A stretch of 7,427 nucleotides of DNA from an uncultured Verrucomicrobiales bacterium (GTDB taxonomy: Bacteria > Verrucomicrobiota > Verrucomicrobiia > Verrucomicrobiales > Akkermansiaceae), in the NCBI GenBank assembly GCA_937952875.1, contig CALFDI010000213.1, positions 1 to 7,427 on the forward strand, read 5' to 3'. Numbering within the stretch: the stretch's first letter is position 1; every line of letters begins with the position of its first letter. Positions 1 to 5,870 of this stretch are shown piece after piece. The translations under genes were made by a program, and so were the position numbers. Below the pieces are notes generated by a model that ran no database searches, was not told the DNA's origin, and saw only the letters and a list, made by a program, of their open reading frames with translations.

Positions 1-90
1 ATGACGGCGAAGACCGCCATATTCATCGTCGACGTGCCGAGCAGCTCTTCGAGGCCCATGCCGGCGCCGCGCCAGCTGGCGACGACCCCC
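1..90 (-). other. GC-rich foreign or chimeric end segment; possible fragment of an ABC-transporter permease
   Basis: By hand count 62 of 90 bases are G or C, far above the rest of the window. The frame of the adjoining dehydrogenase gives an Arg-rich peptide (GGRRQLARRRHGPRRAAR) unlike that family. Shifted by one, the minus strand reads GVVASWRGAGMGLEELLGTS and then a hydrophobic stretch. In that frame 27 of the 29 codons between 89 and 3 end in G or C. This resembles the transmembrane region of NitT/TauT/SsuC-type ABC permeases, where a V(I)GxVVAE..G...GLGYLL pattern is common, but the piece is too short for a firm call. The plus-strand frame starting at position 1 shares the same wobble positions, so GC3 does not decide the strand. 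The plus-strand peptide is Ser/Pro-rich and looks like a shadow. Confidence 0.5.
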
Positions 91-615
91 ATGATCACCA
101 CCATTCACATCTATGATATCAAGAGTGTGTATTTCATCGAAGTGATGCTTGAGCGCCCAGGCTGTGAAGACATTCGTCACACCAGGATCAAATCCCGAGC
201 CAAGAAGCGCTGAAAGGCCACTATCCTTAAAGCGATCTTGATAGTCCCACTGCCACTTGTATTCGAATTTAGCCTCCTCAGGTGGCTCGTAATTGGCGGT
301 ATCGAGATAATGCACACCAGCCGCTAGACAGGCCTCCATTAGCGCGAGATCTTGGTAGGGCAGGGCGACGTTAATGAGCAGACTAGGGCTGATTCGCTTC
401 AGGAGTTCAGTGGTCGCTGTAACATCATCAGCATCGATCTGTGCAGTTTCGATATCGACATCGAGACGTGTCTTAATTGAATCAGCGATTGCCTTGCACT
501 TTGATTCTGTGCGAGAGGCCAGTGTGATTTCAGAGAAAGTATCCGTAAGCTGTGCGCACTTGTGTGCAACGACGCTTCCAACACCTCCGGCTCCGATGAT
601 GACTATTTTGGACAT
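1..615 (-). CDS. Saccharopine dehydrogenase family protein, probable carboxynorspermidine synthase (N-terminal part; last ~30 codons not native)
   Basis: The minus-strand frame starts at the ATG complementary to 613-615 and stays open to the window edge (205 codons). It begins MSKIVIIGAGGVGSVVAHKC, a classic Rossmann NAD(P)-binding start with GxGGVG at residues 8-13. Next come a SRTESKC segment (residues 34-40), INVALPYQDL (81-90), LDTANYEPPEEAKFEYKWQW (104-123) and GSGFDPGVTNVF (139-150). The last three resemble the bacterial carboxynorspermidine dehydrogenase/synthase branch of the saccharopine dehydrogenase family. That enzyme reductively condenses aspartate semialdehyde with a diamine in the norspermidine/spermidine route, in the cytoplasm. 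Family members are about 400 residues, so more than half is missing. Similarity stops after NGGDHG (residues 171-176). The rest is an Arg-rich nonsense stretch in GC-rich DNA (see the junction entry). No Shine-Dalgarno is seen before the start. The family is fairly sure; the exact substrate is inferred. Confidence 0.75.
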   Translation of the reverse strand, partial: MSKIVIIGAGGVGSVVAHKCAQLTDTFSEITLASRTESKCKAIADSIKTRLDVDIETAQIDADDVTATTELLKRISPSLLINVALPYQDLALMEACLAAGVHYLDTANYEPPEEAKFEYKWQWDYQDRFKDSGLSALLGSGFDPGVTNVFTAWALKHHFDEIHTLDIIDVNGGDHGGRRQLARRRHGPRRAARHVDDEYGGLRRH

Positions 616-773
616 GCCGATATGTGATCTAGGCTAGCCGCCAGATGCAACTGAAAGATGATAGTGCGAATAATTTTTCAAAAAATGCGGAAAAATACGA
701 AAAAGGAGACAAGTTTTGATTTAATCCGCGTTCAAACTTACGTAAGCCAAATAACACTTCGTCTTTTCTCTAT
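616..773. promoter_or_regulatory. Divergent intergenic region between the dehydrogenase and the T2SS operon
   Basis: This 158-base gap separates two divergently oriented genes, so both promoters should lie here. The middle (about 660-725) is clearly AT-rich, with a T-run at 674-678 and A-runs at 680-685, 691-695 and 700-704 spaced about one helical turn apart. TTGATT at 716-721 could be a -35 element for the operon, but no good -10 hexamer lies 16-18 bases further on, so no promoter is assigned. AAGGAG at 703-708 looks like a Shine-Dalgarno sequence but lies about 65 bases from gspG and precedes no sensible ORF. Confidence 0.5.
737..746. repeat. Perfect 10-bp palindrome upstream of gspG, possible operator
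   Basis: CTTACGTAAG equals its own reverse complement. It ends 27 bases before the gspG start codon, where the core promoter or a repressor site would be expected. Flanking bases do not extend the symmetry. A 10-bp palindrome somewhere in a gap of this size is not rare by chance, so a regulatory role is only a suggestion. Confidence 0.25.
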
Positions 774-1217
774 ATGAAAGTTAACACACCTAAAATATCT
801 AGTCCTCACTCGCACAAAAGCGGCTTTACTCTCTTAGAAATGGTCATCGTCATGGGTATCATCGCCCTCATCCTTGGTGGAGCGATGAGCGTCATGAAAG
901 GCATCGGCTCCGGTGGTGAGGTGCAGCGTGTCTCAAGCGATTTCAGCTCAATTGGTGCGGCGGTTGATATTTATAAAATCAATAATGGCCGTTACCCTAC
1001 GACAGGCCAGGGTCTACAAGCCTTGGTAAATGCACCGTCACCACGTCCAAAGCGTTGGACGCAATTGGCAAAAAAAGTGCCTCTTGATCCATGGGGGAAT
1101 GAGTATCGCTATCGTGAGCAAGGTAAGCTCGACGGTTCAACTTACGAGATTTACTCCATCGGCAAAGATAAGACCGAAAATACAGAAGACGATTACAGCA
1201 GCCAGGATGAGCTGTAA
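774..1217 (+). CDS. gspG: Type II secretion system major pseudopilin GspG
   Basis: The protein (147 aa) is the main subunit of the periplasmic pseudopilus that pushes folded exoproteins through the secretin. It has a type III signal: a 17-residue leader ending in Gly17, then FTLLEM with the conserved Glu at +5 (residue 22) and a hydrophobic helix to about residue 45. Downstream are the GspG hallmarks YPTTGQGLQALV (74-85) and KKVPLDPWGNEYRY (100-113), the DPWGN block typical of this subunit. The acidic C-terminal loop after YEIYSIGKD (124-132) occupies the place of the calcium-binding site of known GspG proteins. The length matches the family. The ATG at 774 is the only sensible start: no ATG occurs in frame back to the TGA at 717-719, and no clear Shine-Dalgarno precedes it. 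It is the first gene of the operon. A prepilin peptidase (GspO) must act from elsewhere. Confidence 0.95.
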   Translation: MKVNTPKISSPHSHKSGFTLLEMVIVMGIIALILGGAMSVMKGIGSGGEVQRVSSDFSSIGAAVDIYKINNGRYPTTGQGLQALVNAPSPRPKRWTQLAKKVPLDPWGNEYRYREQGKLDGSTYEIYSIGKDKTENTEDDYSSQDEL

Positions 1218-1219
1218 GT

Positions 1220-1247
1220 CAGCATTTTTCTAAAAGCTGCGGCTTTT
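1220..1247 (+). terminator. Intercistronic hairpin between gspG and gspH, possible attenuator or mRNA-stabilising stem
   Basis: AAAAGC (1232-1237) and GCTTTT (1242-1247) form a perfect 6-bp stem with a TGCG loop just after the gspG stop; the 3' arm ends in four T, so it resembles a weak intrinsic terminator. A second, mutually exclusive pairing is possible: CAGC at 1220-1223 with GCTG at 1236-1239, extended by TTT/AAA after one mismatch. A partial stop or a stabilised 3' end here would fit the need for much more GspG than minor pseudopilins. The stem is short, so its function is uncertain. Confidence 0.35.
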
Positions 1248-1257
1248 CCTCGTATTT

Positions 1258-1857
1258 ATGACCTTTCGCACATCTTCTCGACTTTTGAAACGTGGCTTCA
1301 CGTTGATCGAGGTCGTGTTAGTGATGGGCTTGGTCATTAGCATCGTAGGGGTCGCAGTCGTTGCGTCGAATGCTGGAGGTGCTGAGAAAAATCTCCGCGT
1401 CGCCAGTGGAAAAGCGGAAGATCTCATCAGAGAAGCCCGCCGCCTTTCGATTCTTCAGCAGCGGACATACGTTGTCGAATTCACTCCAGGTAAAGCGACG
1501 CTTGGTCCTGTCGGACGCGGAGCGGGTGAGGGGCTTCAATCGGTCGCTCAGACGAACTCTAGCCAGAGATTTTCTTGGGAGAAGGAAGCTGAAGAGGAAG
1601 ATCTTCAAAGAGGCTTTCCTGAAATCCGGCGGACGAAGACCTTCGCGGAAGACATCACCGTCGAGATTAAACGCTGGGGACAACGGAATTTCTCTCTCAT
1701 CGAGGATGATGATAAACACCGCCTTTTCTTCGAGCCGTCTGGTCTCGTCGAGCCTGTAGCCCTGAAGGTAAATCGTGGCGAAGGCCACATAATGGTAGAA
1801 ATGAGCGTCCTCAGTGGAGCTGTCCGCTACGAGGAGATGTATATTCCGAATGATTAA
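1258..1857 (+). CDS. gspH: Type II secretion minor pseudopilin GspH
   Basis: This 199-aa minor pseudopilin would sit near the pseudopilus tip, joining the GspI/J/K complex to the GspG shaft. The leader MTFRTSSRLLKRG is cut before F14; FTLIEV follows with Glu18 at +5, then a hydrophobic helix to about residue 38. The C-terminal block RLFFEPSGLVEPVALKV (155-171) matches the GspH-type strand pair that contains FxPxG. The middle (about 84-130) is hydrophilic and charged, with an Glu-rich run EKEAEEED around 108-115, and makes the protein slightly longer than many GspH proteins. It lies 40 bases after gspG, behind a possible hairpin, and overlaps gspI by 8 bases. The ATG at 1258 gives a normal short leader; no strong Shine-Dalgarno is seen. 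The pseudopilin assignment is sure and the H subtype is likely from order and the C-terminal block. Confidence 0.85.
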   Translation: MTFRTSSRLLKRGFTLIEVVLVMGLVISIVGVAVVASNAGGAEKNLRVASGKAEDLIREARRLSILQQRTYVVEFTPGKATLGPVGRGAGEGLQSVAQTNSSQRFSWEKEAEEEDLQRGFPEIRRTKTFAEDITVEIKRWGQRNFSLIEDDDKHRLFFEPSGLVEPVALKVNRGEGHIMVEMSVLSGAVRYEEMYIPND

Positions 1858-2278
1858 GATGAAGACTCGCCCCTACAGATCACGGCGCGGCTTCATCCTT
1901 TTGGAAGTCGTGCTATCCATGTCCTTTTTCGGCATTGCTGCCGTTGGTTTTATAGTGGCTTTGAAAAAAGTCGGCGATTTAGCGCAGCTCGCTACAGAAC
2001 GCACTACGATTACTCGGATTATCGATAGTGCTCTTGTCGATGCTCTATCCCGGCCTCAGCTCGAGGTGGGGGAAGACGTGGTCGAGCTTCAGGAATTCGG
2101 TCCCGAGGCACGACTACAGGTGAAGACGATCATATCAGAACTCGAACTAGAGAATAAAGATGCAGCTCTCCTACAGGAAATGTTCAAAATAGAGATCGAG
2201 CTAGAGTGGTATGACGGGCGAGAGTGGCAAGAGCGCACAGGAGAAACGTGGAGATTCGGGAGGATGTATCGACCATGA
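1850..2278 (+). CDS. gspI: Type II secretion minor pseudopilin GspI
   Basis: This 142-aa product carries a basic leader MIKMKTRPYRSRRG, cleavage before F15, FILLEV with Glu19 at +5 and a hydrophobic helix to about residue 38. The C-terminal part has EIELEWYDGREW (114-125), the W-containing strand typical of GspI. In known systems GspI nucleates the tip complex with GspJ and GspK. The frame is open back to an ATG at 1814, but that start would put 12 extra residues before a normal leader and overlap gspH by 44 bases. ATG 1850 (8-base overlap) or ATG 1859 (after the gspH stop) are more credible. GAGGAG at 1831-1836 lies 13 bases before 1850, somewhat far. The end overlaps gspJ by ATGA. Subtype comes from position and short length. 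Confidence 0.82.
   Translation: MIKMKTRPYRSRRGFILLEVVLSMSFFGIAAVGFIVALKKVGDLAQLATERTTITRIIDSALVDALSRPQLEVGEDVVELQEFGPEARLQVKTIISELELENKDAALLQEMFKIEIELEWYDGREWQERTGETWRFGRMYRP
2258..2264 (+). promoter_or_regulatory. Shine-Dalgarno sequence that fixes the gspJ start
   Basis: GGGAGGA inside the end of gspI lies 10 bases before the ATG at 2275. It is the clearest ribosome binding site in the window and supports 2275 over the in-frame ATG at 2224. Together with the ATGA stop/start overlap it implies translational coupling of gspI and gspJ. Confidence 0.65.
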
Positions 2279-3024
2279 TTATTCGTTCTCATAAAAGACG
2301 CGGTGGTTTTACGATCCTTGAACTCGTCATCGCTATGGGTGTCTTATCCCTGCTCTTTGGTGGTATTTTCCAGATTGCAAAAGCCTCGATGACGCACAGT
2401 AACCTCATCGTGCAGAGACGTCAGTTTGAGACAGAAAAGGCAGCGCTCATAAGCATGCTGCAGAATCATTTCGAACAGCTACCTGGGAATGCGATTATGG
2501 ACCTGCGTTGGAATGATGTGGGGTCACACTTTCTTTCCACAATGACCTTCCAAGATGCTCCTATGAACTTCAATTGGGGTGGCCGGATCAATTCAGCGGA
2601 GGCGTTTCAGATCGTGACTGAAAAGCGCGGTGACGGTTTCCTGGATATCGTTCTTAAATTCTACGATGAAGAAATACTAGACCCAGCGAGTCGTAATTTC
2701 TTAGACGTCGAACCATCCGCAGAAGTCGTTCTCATGGAAGATGTGAACCGATTCGAGTGGCAAGTTCTCAATGGACAGACACAAGAGCTGCAAAACGAAT
2801 GGGATGTGCGAGGGAGACAGCCTCTCAAGGTTATTTTGAATGCCATTCTTGAGCCAAAGGGTGACACAGTGCTTCACACTTTTTGGATCACACCTAAGGC
2901 GAATCCACAGACATACATCCGCAGTATTCTCCGAAATGGAGGAGGTGGCGGCGGAGGCGGTGGCGGCGCCGCTGGAGGAGGCGTAGGCATAGGCGGCGGA
3001 GGGCAACCACCGGTTCAACAATAG
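2275..3024 (+). CDS. gspJ: Type II secretion minor pseudopilin GspJ with a glycine-rich C-terminal tail
   Basis: The 249-aa protein has the leader MIIRSHKRRGG, cleavage before F12, FTILELVIAMGVL with Glu16 at +5 and a hydrophobic helix to about residue 35. The globular part (about 45-215) fits GspJ in size and contains VVLMEDVNRFEWQVL (151-165), comparable to the 'l...v..l.frYyd' segment of GspJ. GspJ is the largest of the small minor pseudopilins and binds GspI and GspK at the tip. The last 29 residues are odd: eleven consecutive glycines (222-232), then AAGGGVGIGGGG and a QPPVQQ end. This looks like a flexible linker or low-complexity extension not needed for the fold. The open frame extends upstream to 2224, but the prepilin leader and the Shine-Dalgarno at 2258-2264 point to ATG 2275, which overlaps the gspI stop. 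Confidence 0.85.
   Translation: MIIRSHKRRGGFTILELVIAMGVLSLLFGGIFQIAKASMTHSNLIVQRRQFETEKAALISMLQNHFEQLPGNAIMDLRWNDVGSHFLSTMTFQDAPMNFNWGGRINSAEAFQIVTEKRGDGFLDIVLKFYDEEILDPASRNFLDVEPSAEVVLMEDVNRFEWQVLNGQTQELQNEWDVRGRQPLKVILNAILEPKGDTVLHTFWITPKANPQTYIRSILRNGGGGGGGGGGAAGGGVGIGGGGQPPVQQ
2938..3003 (+). repeat. GGN-rich low-complexity tract encoding the GspJ poly-Gly tail
   Basis: A run of GGA/GGT/GGC codons encodes glycines 222-232 and, after AA, a second Gly-rich part to residue 243. Codons are mixed rather than one repeated triplet, so the tract is kept at the protein level and is not a simple fresh microsatellite. The 13-mer GGAGGCGGTGGCG at 2953-2965 also occurs twice in the gspD insert. Confidence 0.8.
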
Positions 3025-3026
3025 TT

Positions 3027-3965
3027 ATGAAAATCCACACACATAGCCAATATCGGCGCGGCTCCTCTATGGTGGCCGTGTTCTGGCTGATGTCTATTCT
3101 GGGGCTCGCCATCTTCGCGGCAGTGCGTGTGGTGTCTCATGATGTGGATATTGTGACCTCGCAGATTCACGGCAGTGTCGCCCGTCAGATGGCCGAACGT
3201 GGTCTAGCAGTCGCGGTGCATCCTCGTGTGGAGGCATCAGATCCCTTACTGAGACAGACTTTTGAAGAAGGTGAGGGCTTTACGGCTGTCATTAGTTCTG
3301 AAGCCGTGAGTTTTAATATCAATGTCCTTCTCGCTCGTGATCAAGTCGATCTCTTAAACGATATATTCGAGCACTGGGGCTTCCCCCAAGATGAGTGGCA
3401 ACCACTCACAGATGCGCTGAAAGACTGGACCGATAGTAACGATCTCGAGGGAGCTCAAGGTGCTGAAGCCGACTACTATCAAAGAGTCGGTCAGCCGAAC
3501 TTCCCATTCAACCGCCCCTTTTATGATATAGAAGAAATGCGGCTCGTGCGTGGTATGGCGATGCTAGAAAGCTACGCCCCTGACTGGAGGAAGTGGTTCA
3601 CTGTCTGGAGCGGGCAGGGTGGGATTAATATCAATGAAGCACCTGCAGAACTCATCGCAGTCGCGGCTCAGGCACAGATCGAAGATGTCGAGACGATGCT
3701 CGAGCAAGTGCGCGGGCCAGATGGGATACGATTCACTGAGGATGATCAGGAATTTCAATCAGTCACTTCTGCCTTGTCAAATCTCGGCACTGCAAGGATA
3801 ACCCAAGACCAGGCTGACGCGCGGTTCGTGACGAGAGACACAACGTCTCGTATCGAATCCACCGGTCGTTCTGGCTCTATAAAGCGCAAGATCATCGTGG
3901 TCTTACGCGGAAGAGAGAATGGCCGCCCAGAAATTTTACAGAGGAAGGAAATTATTACACCATGA
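3027..3965 (+). CDS. gspK: Type II secretion minor pseudopilin GspK
   Basis: This 312-aa protein is the large tip pseudopilin. It starts with a basic leader ending RRG12, then SSMVAVFWLMSILGLAIFAA. As in other GspK proteins the +5 Glu is absent (Ala17 here) and small residues follow the cleavage Gly. Family segments follow: ARQMAERGL (52-60), LTDALKDWTDSND (127-139, compare the GspK 'l.DWiD.dd' block), PFYDIEEMRLVRGM (164-177) and GGININEAPAELIAV (198-212), the N-x-N-x-A helix-hairpin-like block. The acidic segment GPDGIRFTEDDQEFQS (230-245) is in the region that binds calcium in known GspK. It begins two bases after the gspJ stop and its stop overlaps the next start (ATGA). No clear Shine-Dalgarno precedes it, so coupling to gspJ is likely. 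Length matches the family. Confidence 0.92.
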   Translation: MKIHTHSQYRRGSSMVAVFWLMSILGLAIFAAVRVVSHDVDIVTSQIHGSVARQMAERGLAVAVHPRVEASDPLLRQTFEEGEGFTAVISSEAVSFNINVLLARDQVDLLNDIFEHWGFPQDEWQPLTDALKDWTDSNDLEGAQGAEADYYQRVGQPNFPFNRPFYDIEEMRLVRGMAMLESYAPDWRKWFTVWSGQGGININEAPAELIAVAAQAQIEDVETMLEQVRGPDGIRFTEDDQEFQSVTSALSNLGTARITQDQADARFVTRDTTSRIESTGRSGSIKRKIIVVLRGRENGRPEILQRKEIITP

Positions 3966-5245
3966 GTAAAAAAAGCTCGGAAATGAAGCTGCTTATACCT
4001 GGCAAATTAGGCTGGCAGGTATGGAAGGGGGCAAGCGATGCTGCCTTTACCCTAGAGTCTGATCAAGGCCATCAGCTGGCTTCAGATATAGAAAAACTTC
4101 CGAAGACTGGTCTGCTCATGGCCTTTCCAGTTCGCCGCGTCACAGCTCTGCCATTCCGCACACCGACGACAGAATTAGATTTGCGCCGCGATTTAGCAGA
4201 AATGCATGCAGAGCAAATGGGCTTCCGTGCAGAGCCCGGTGCAGGCGATCTTTTTGATGTCTTTACAGTCAATGCTTCCGATGAGGGAGCGGTCCTATTG
4301 CCCGTCGTCTTAGCTCCACCAGAGCCAGGGACTCTACCGCTCCGCACACCTGGTCAATTTGACATTTCTCCGCGTTTCTATGATATCCCAGCTCACACGG
4401 TTGCGATGTGGGAGGAGTTCGGGCGTTGGGTGTTCGCCTTTCCTTCGAGTTCTGGCAGTGGCGAGATTTTGTATTTCCAAGGCCTCACAGAGGGCCTTCT
4501 CAATGATGCGGCAGGCACAGAGCTTCAGCTTGCACTTGCTCAGCTGCAGCTTCAGGGCTGTGACCCGCAGATCGAACGCGTCATCGTCTGGCATGATCCA
4601 GAAGAGAGAGACTTTCTCATTCCTGAGTCCTTCGCATCATCTCTGAGCACACCAGTAGAGGCTCTCCCGAAGCCTGCGCCTCGCATGCCTCGGAAGATAT
4701 CAGCACTCCTACCAGATGACGTTGTAGCAGCACGATATGAGAAAGCTCGTGCGCGCAATGCCCGCCTCGGAGTCGCCGCCCTTCTCCTCGCACTTCTCGG
4801 AGTCGCTGGCTGGGGTGGATATAAAGTCTGGGAGGTCGAAAAGACTGTGCGCCAAACACAAGCTAAGCTCGATGCCCTCGGGCCAGAGGCTGTCGCTCTA
4901 CAGGCTCACCAAGAGCGCTGGACGGAACTTGAAGACCTGGTCAATCAAGATGCTTATCCAGTCGAGCTAGCCTTTAAAGTCATACAATCTGTGCCTCCAA
5001 AAGCGAGACGAAGTGGCACCCTACGCTTCAATGAAATCAAGATTGAGGGCAATAAGGTCATCACGATTCAAGGCAACGGAGAGCTTGATTCGGTCAATCA
5101 GTTTAACCTTCAGCTAAAGCGAAATGCAGGTTTCGCTGATTACGTTTGGGAAACTCCATCTGCAACTCAGGAGACAAATACTGGCAAGTGGCGCTTTCAA
5201 TACACTGGAGTTCCCGAATCTCTTCAAGTCGTAGGACAAAATTAA
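3962..5245 (+). CDS. gspL: GspL-like inner-membrane platform protein (PilM/PilN-like architecture)
   Basis: In this position, after gspK, GspL is expected: it recruits the GspE ATPase with its cytoplasmic domain and contacts GspM through its periplasmic domain. The 427-aa sequence has that architecture. Residues 1-240 form a soluble N-terminal domain with no signal peptide, followed by a Pro-rich linker (about 231-245), one hydrophobic segment (about 269-286) preceded by basic KARARNAR, then a helical stretch (290-345) and a C-terminal ferredoxin-like segment LRFNEIKIEGNKVITIQGNG (354-373), as in PilN/GspL. Sequence identity to textbook GspL is not obvious by eye and I cannot see clear actin-type nucleotide-binding motifs in the N-terminal part. 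The start overlaps the gspK stop by ATGA, with GAGGAAGGAA at 3941-3950 as ribosome binding site. Assignment rests on architecture and order. Confidence 0.7.
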   Translation: MSKKSSEMKLLIPGKLGWQVWKGASDAAFTLESDQGHQLASDIEKLPKTGLLMAFPVRRVTALPFRTPTTELDLRRDLAEMHAEQMGFRAEPGAGDLFDVFTVNASDEGAVLLPVVLAPPEPGTLPLRTPGQFDISPRFYDIPAHTVAMWEEFGRWVFAFPSSSGSGEILYFQGLTEGLLNDAAGTELQLALAQLQLQGCDPQIERVIVWHDPEERDFLIPESFASSLSTPVEALPKPAPRMPRKISALLPDDVVAARYEKARARNARLGVAALLLALLGVAGWGGYKVWEVEKTVRQTQAKLDALGPEAVALQAHQERWTELEDLVNQDAYPVELAFKVIQSVPPKARRSGTLRFNEIKIEGNKVITIQGNGELDSVNQFNLQLKRNAGFADYVWETPSATQETNTGKWRFQYTGVPESLQVVGQN

Positions 5246-5246
5246 T

Positions 5247-5858
5247 ATGAGCGAACGCGAACAAAAACTTCTAGCCCTCCTCCTCGTGGCAGGCCTCATC
5301 ATAGGCGTCATGTTCGGGGGAAAGTTCCTGATGGAGAGATATCAGCGCTCATCTGCTAAGGCTGAGCAGGTGAAGAACGAACTAAATACCCGTCAACTTC
5401 TGATGAACTCCGCAGAGGTCTATCAGGATGAGATTTCATGGCTGGAGCAGCTACAAGTCTTCGAAGAGAAGTCTCGTTTCCGAAAGCCTTCTCAGGTCGC
5501 TGAGACTGAGCTTCAGACCTTTGCACGTGATCAAGCGATCGCAGCTGGCTTAGAAATCAAAAAGCAAGGCGTCCAGCCTGCCGATAAGACAGGCGCACAC
5601 TTCCACCGCGCGAAGGCTGAGTTCCAGGTCGCTGGATCTGAGGCGTCACTTTACCGCTGGCTCGATCGTCTGAACTCTCCCAGAGACTTCCGCACTTTAA
5701 CGTATTACCGCATGTATCCTCAGCGGAAAGACGATACCAAGATTGATTGCACCGTCATAGTTGAGCTCTGGTATGTGCCGCAGAGCATCGATGAACTGAA
5801 TGAGGGCGACCTAGAAAGTCCCAGCATCGACTCCATTCTTCCAAGCACAAATATCTAG
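5247..5858 (+). CDS. gspM: GspM-like (PilO-like) inner-membrane platform protein
   Basis: The 203-aa product has a short cytoplasmic start (MSEREQK), one transmembrane helix (about 8-28), a heptad-like helical region (about 30-75) and a periplasmic domain with the pattern of a ferredoxin-like fold (about 85-178): ETELQTFARDQAIAAGLEIK, AEFQVAGSEASLYRWLDRLN and an IDCTVIVELWYVP strand. This is the architecture of GspM and PilO, which dimerise with GspL/PilN and stabilise the platform. It starts one base after the preceding stop, with TAGGA at 5232-5236 as a weak ribosome binding site. The hydrophilic tail (180-203) has no recognised motif. PilO-like naming would be equally defensible on sequence; the T2SS context favours GspM. 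Confidence 0.7.
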   Translation: MSEREQKLLALLLVAGLIIGVMFGGKFLMERYQRSSAKAEQVKNELNTRQLLMNSAEVYQDEISWLEQLQVFEEKSRFRKPSQVAETELQTFARDQAIAAGLEIKKQGVQPADKTGAHFHRAKAEFQVAGSEASLYRWLDRLNSPRDFRTLTYYRMYPQRKDDTKIDCTVIVELWYVPQSIDELNEGDLESPSIDSILPSTNI

Positions 5859-5870
5859 AAAAGTTCTCGA

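Noticed and set aside
1..213. Plus-strand open frame at the left edge beginning MTAKTAIF
   Set aside because: Its first part is Ser/Pro-rich and lies antisense to a more credible hydrophobic peptide; its second part (after about 96) is antisense to the dehydrogenase. It runs across the composition break.
374..637. Plus-strand frame of 87 codons
   Set aside because: Antisense shadow of the dehydrogenase, which has a Rossmann motif and family-like sequence on the minus strand.
703..722. AAGGAG followed by TTG as start of a leader peptide
   Set aside because: The TTG at 716 is followed at once by ATT and a stop, and no longer frame begins within normal spacing.
716..745. TTGATT plus downstream hexamer as a sigma-70-type promoter
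   Set aside because: At 16-18 base spacing the -10 candidates match the consensus in only about two positions.
1193..1217. C-terminal QDEL of GspG as a retention-like signal
   Set aside because: KDEL-type signals are eukaryotic; here it is simply the end of the acidic calcium-loop region.
1318..1788. Long minus-strand frame opposite gspH
   Set aside because: It has no recognisable motif and sits wholly inside gspH, whose prepilin leader and C-terminal block are clear.
3027..3965. Missing Glu at +5 in GspK as a sign of a defective pseudopilin
   Set aside because: Lack of Glu5 is the normal state for GspK, the tip subunit.
4766..4806. Two copies of CTCGGAGTCGC 30 bases apart in the gspL-like gene
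   Set aside because: They encode LGVA twice within the transmembrane helix; short repeats of Leu/Ala/Gly/Val codons are expected there.
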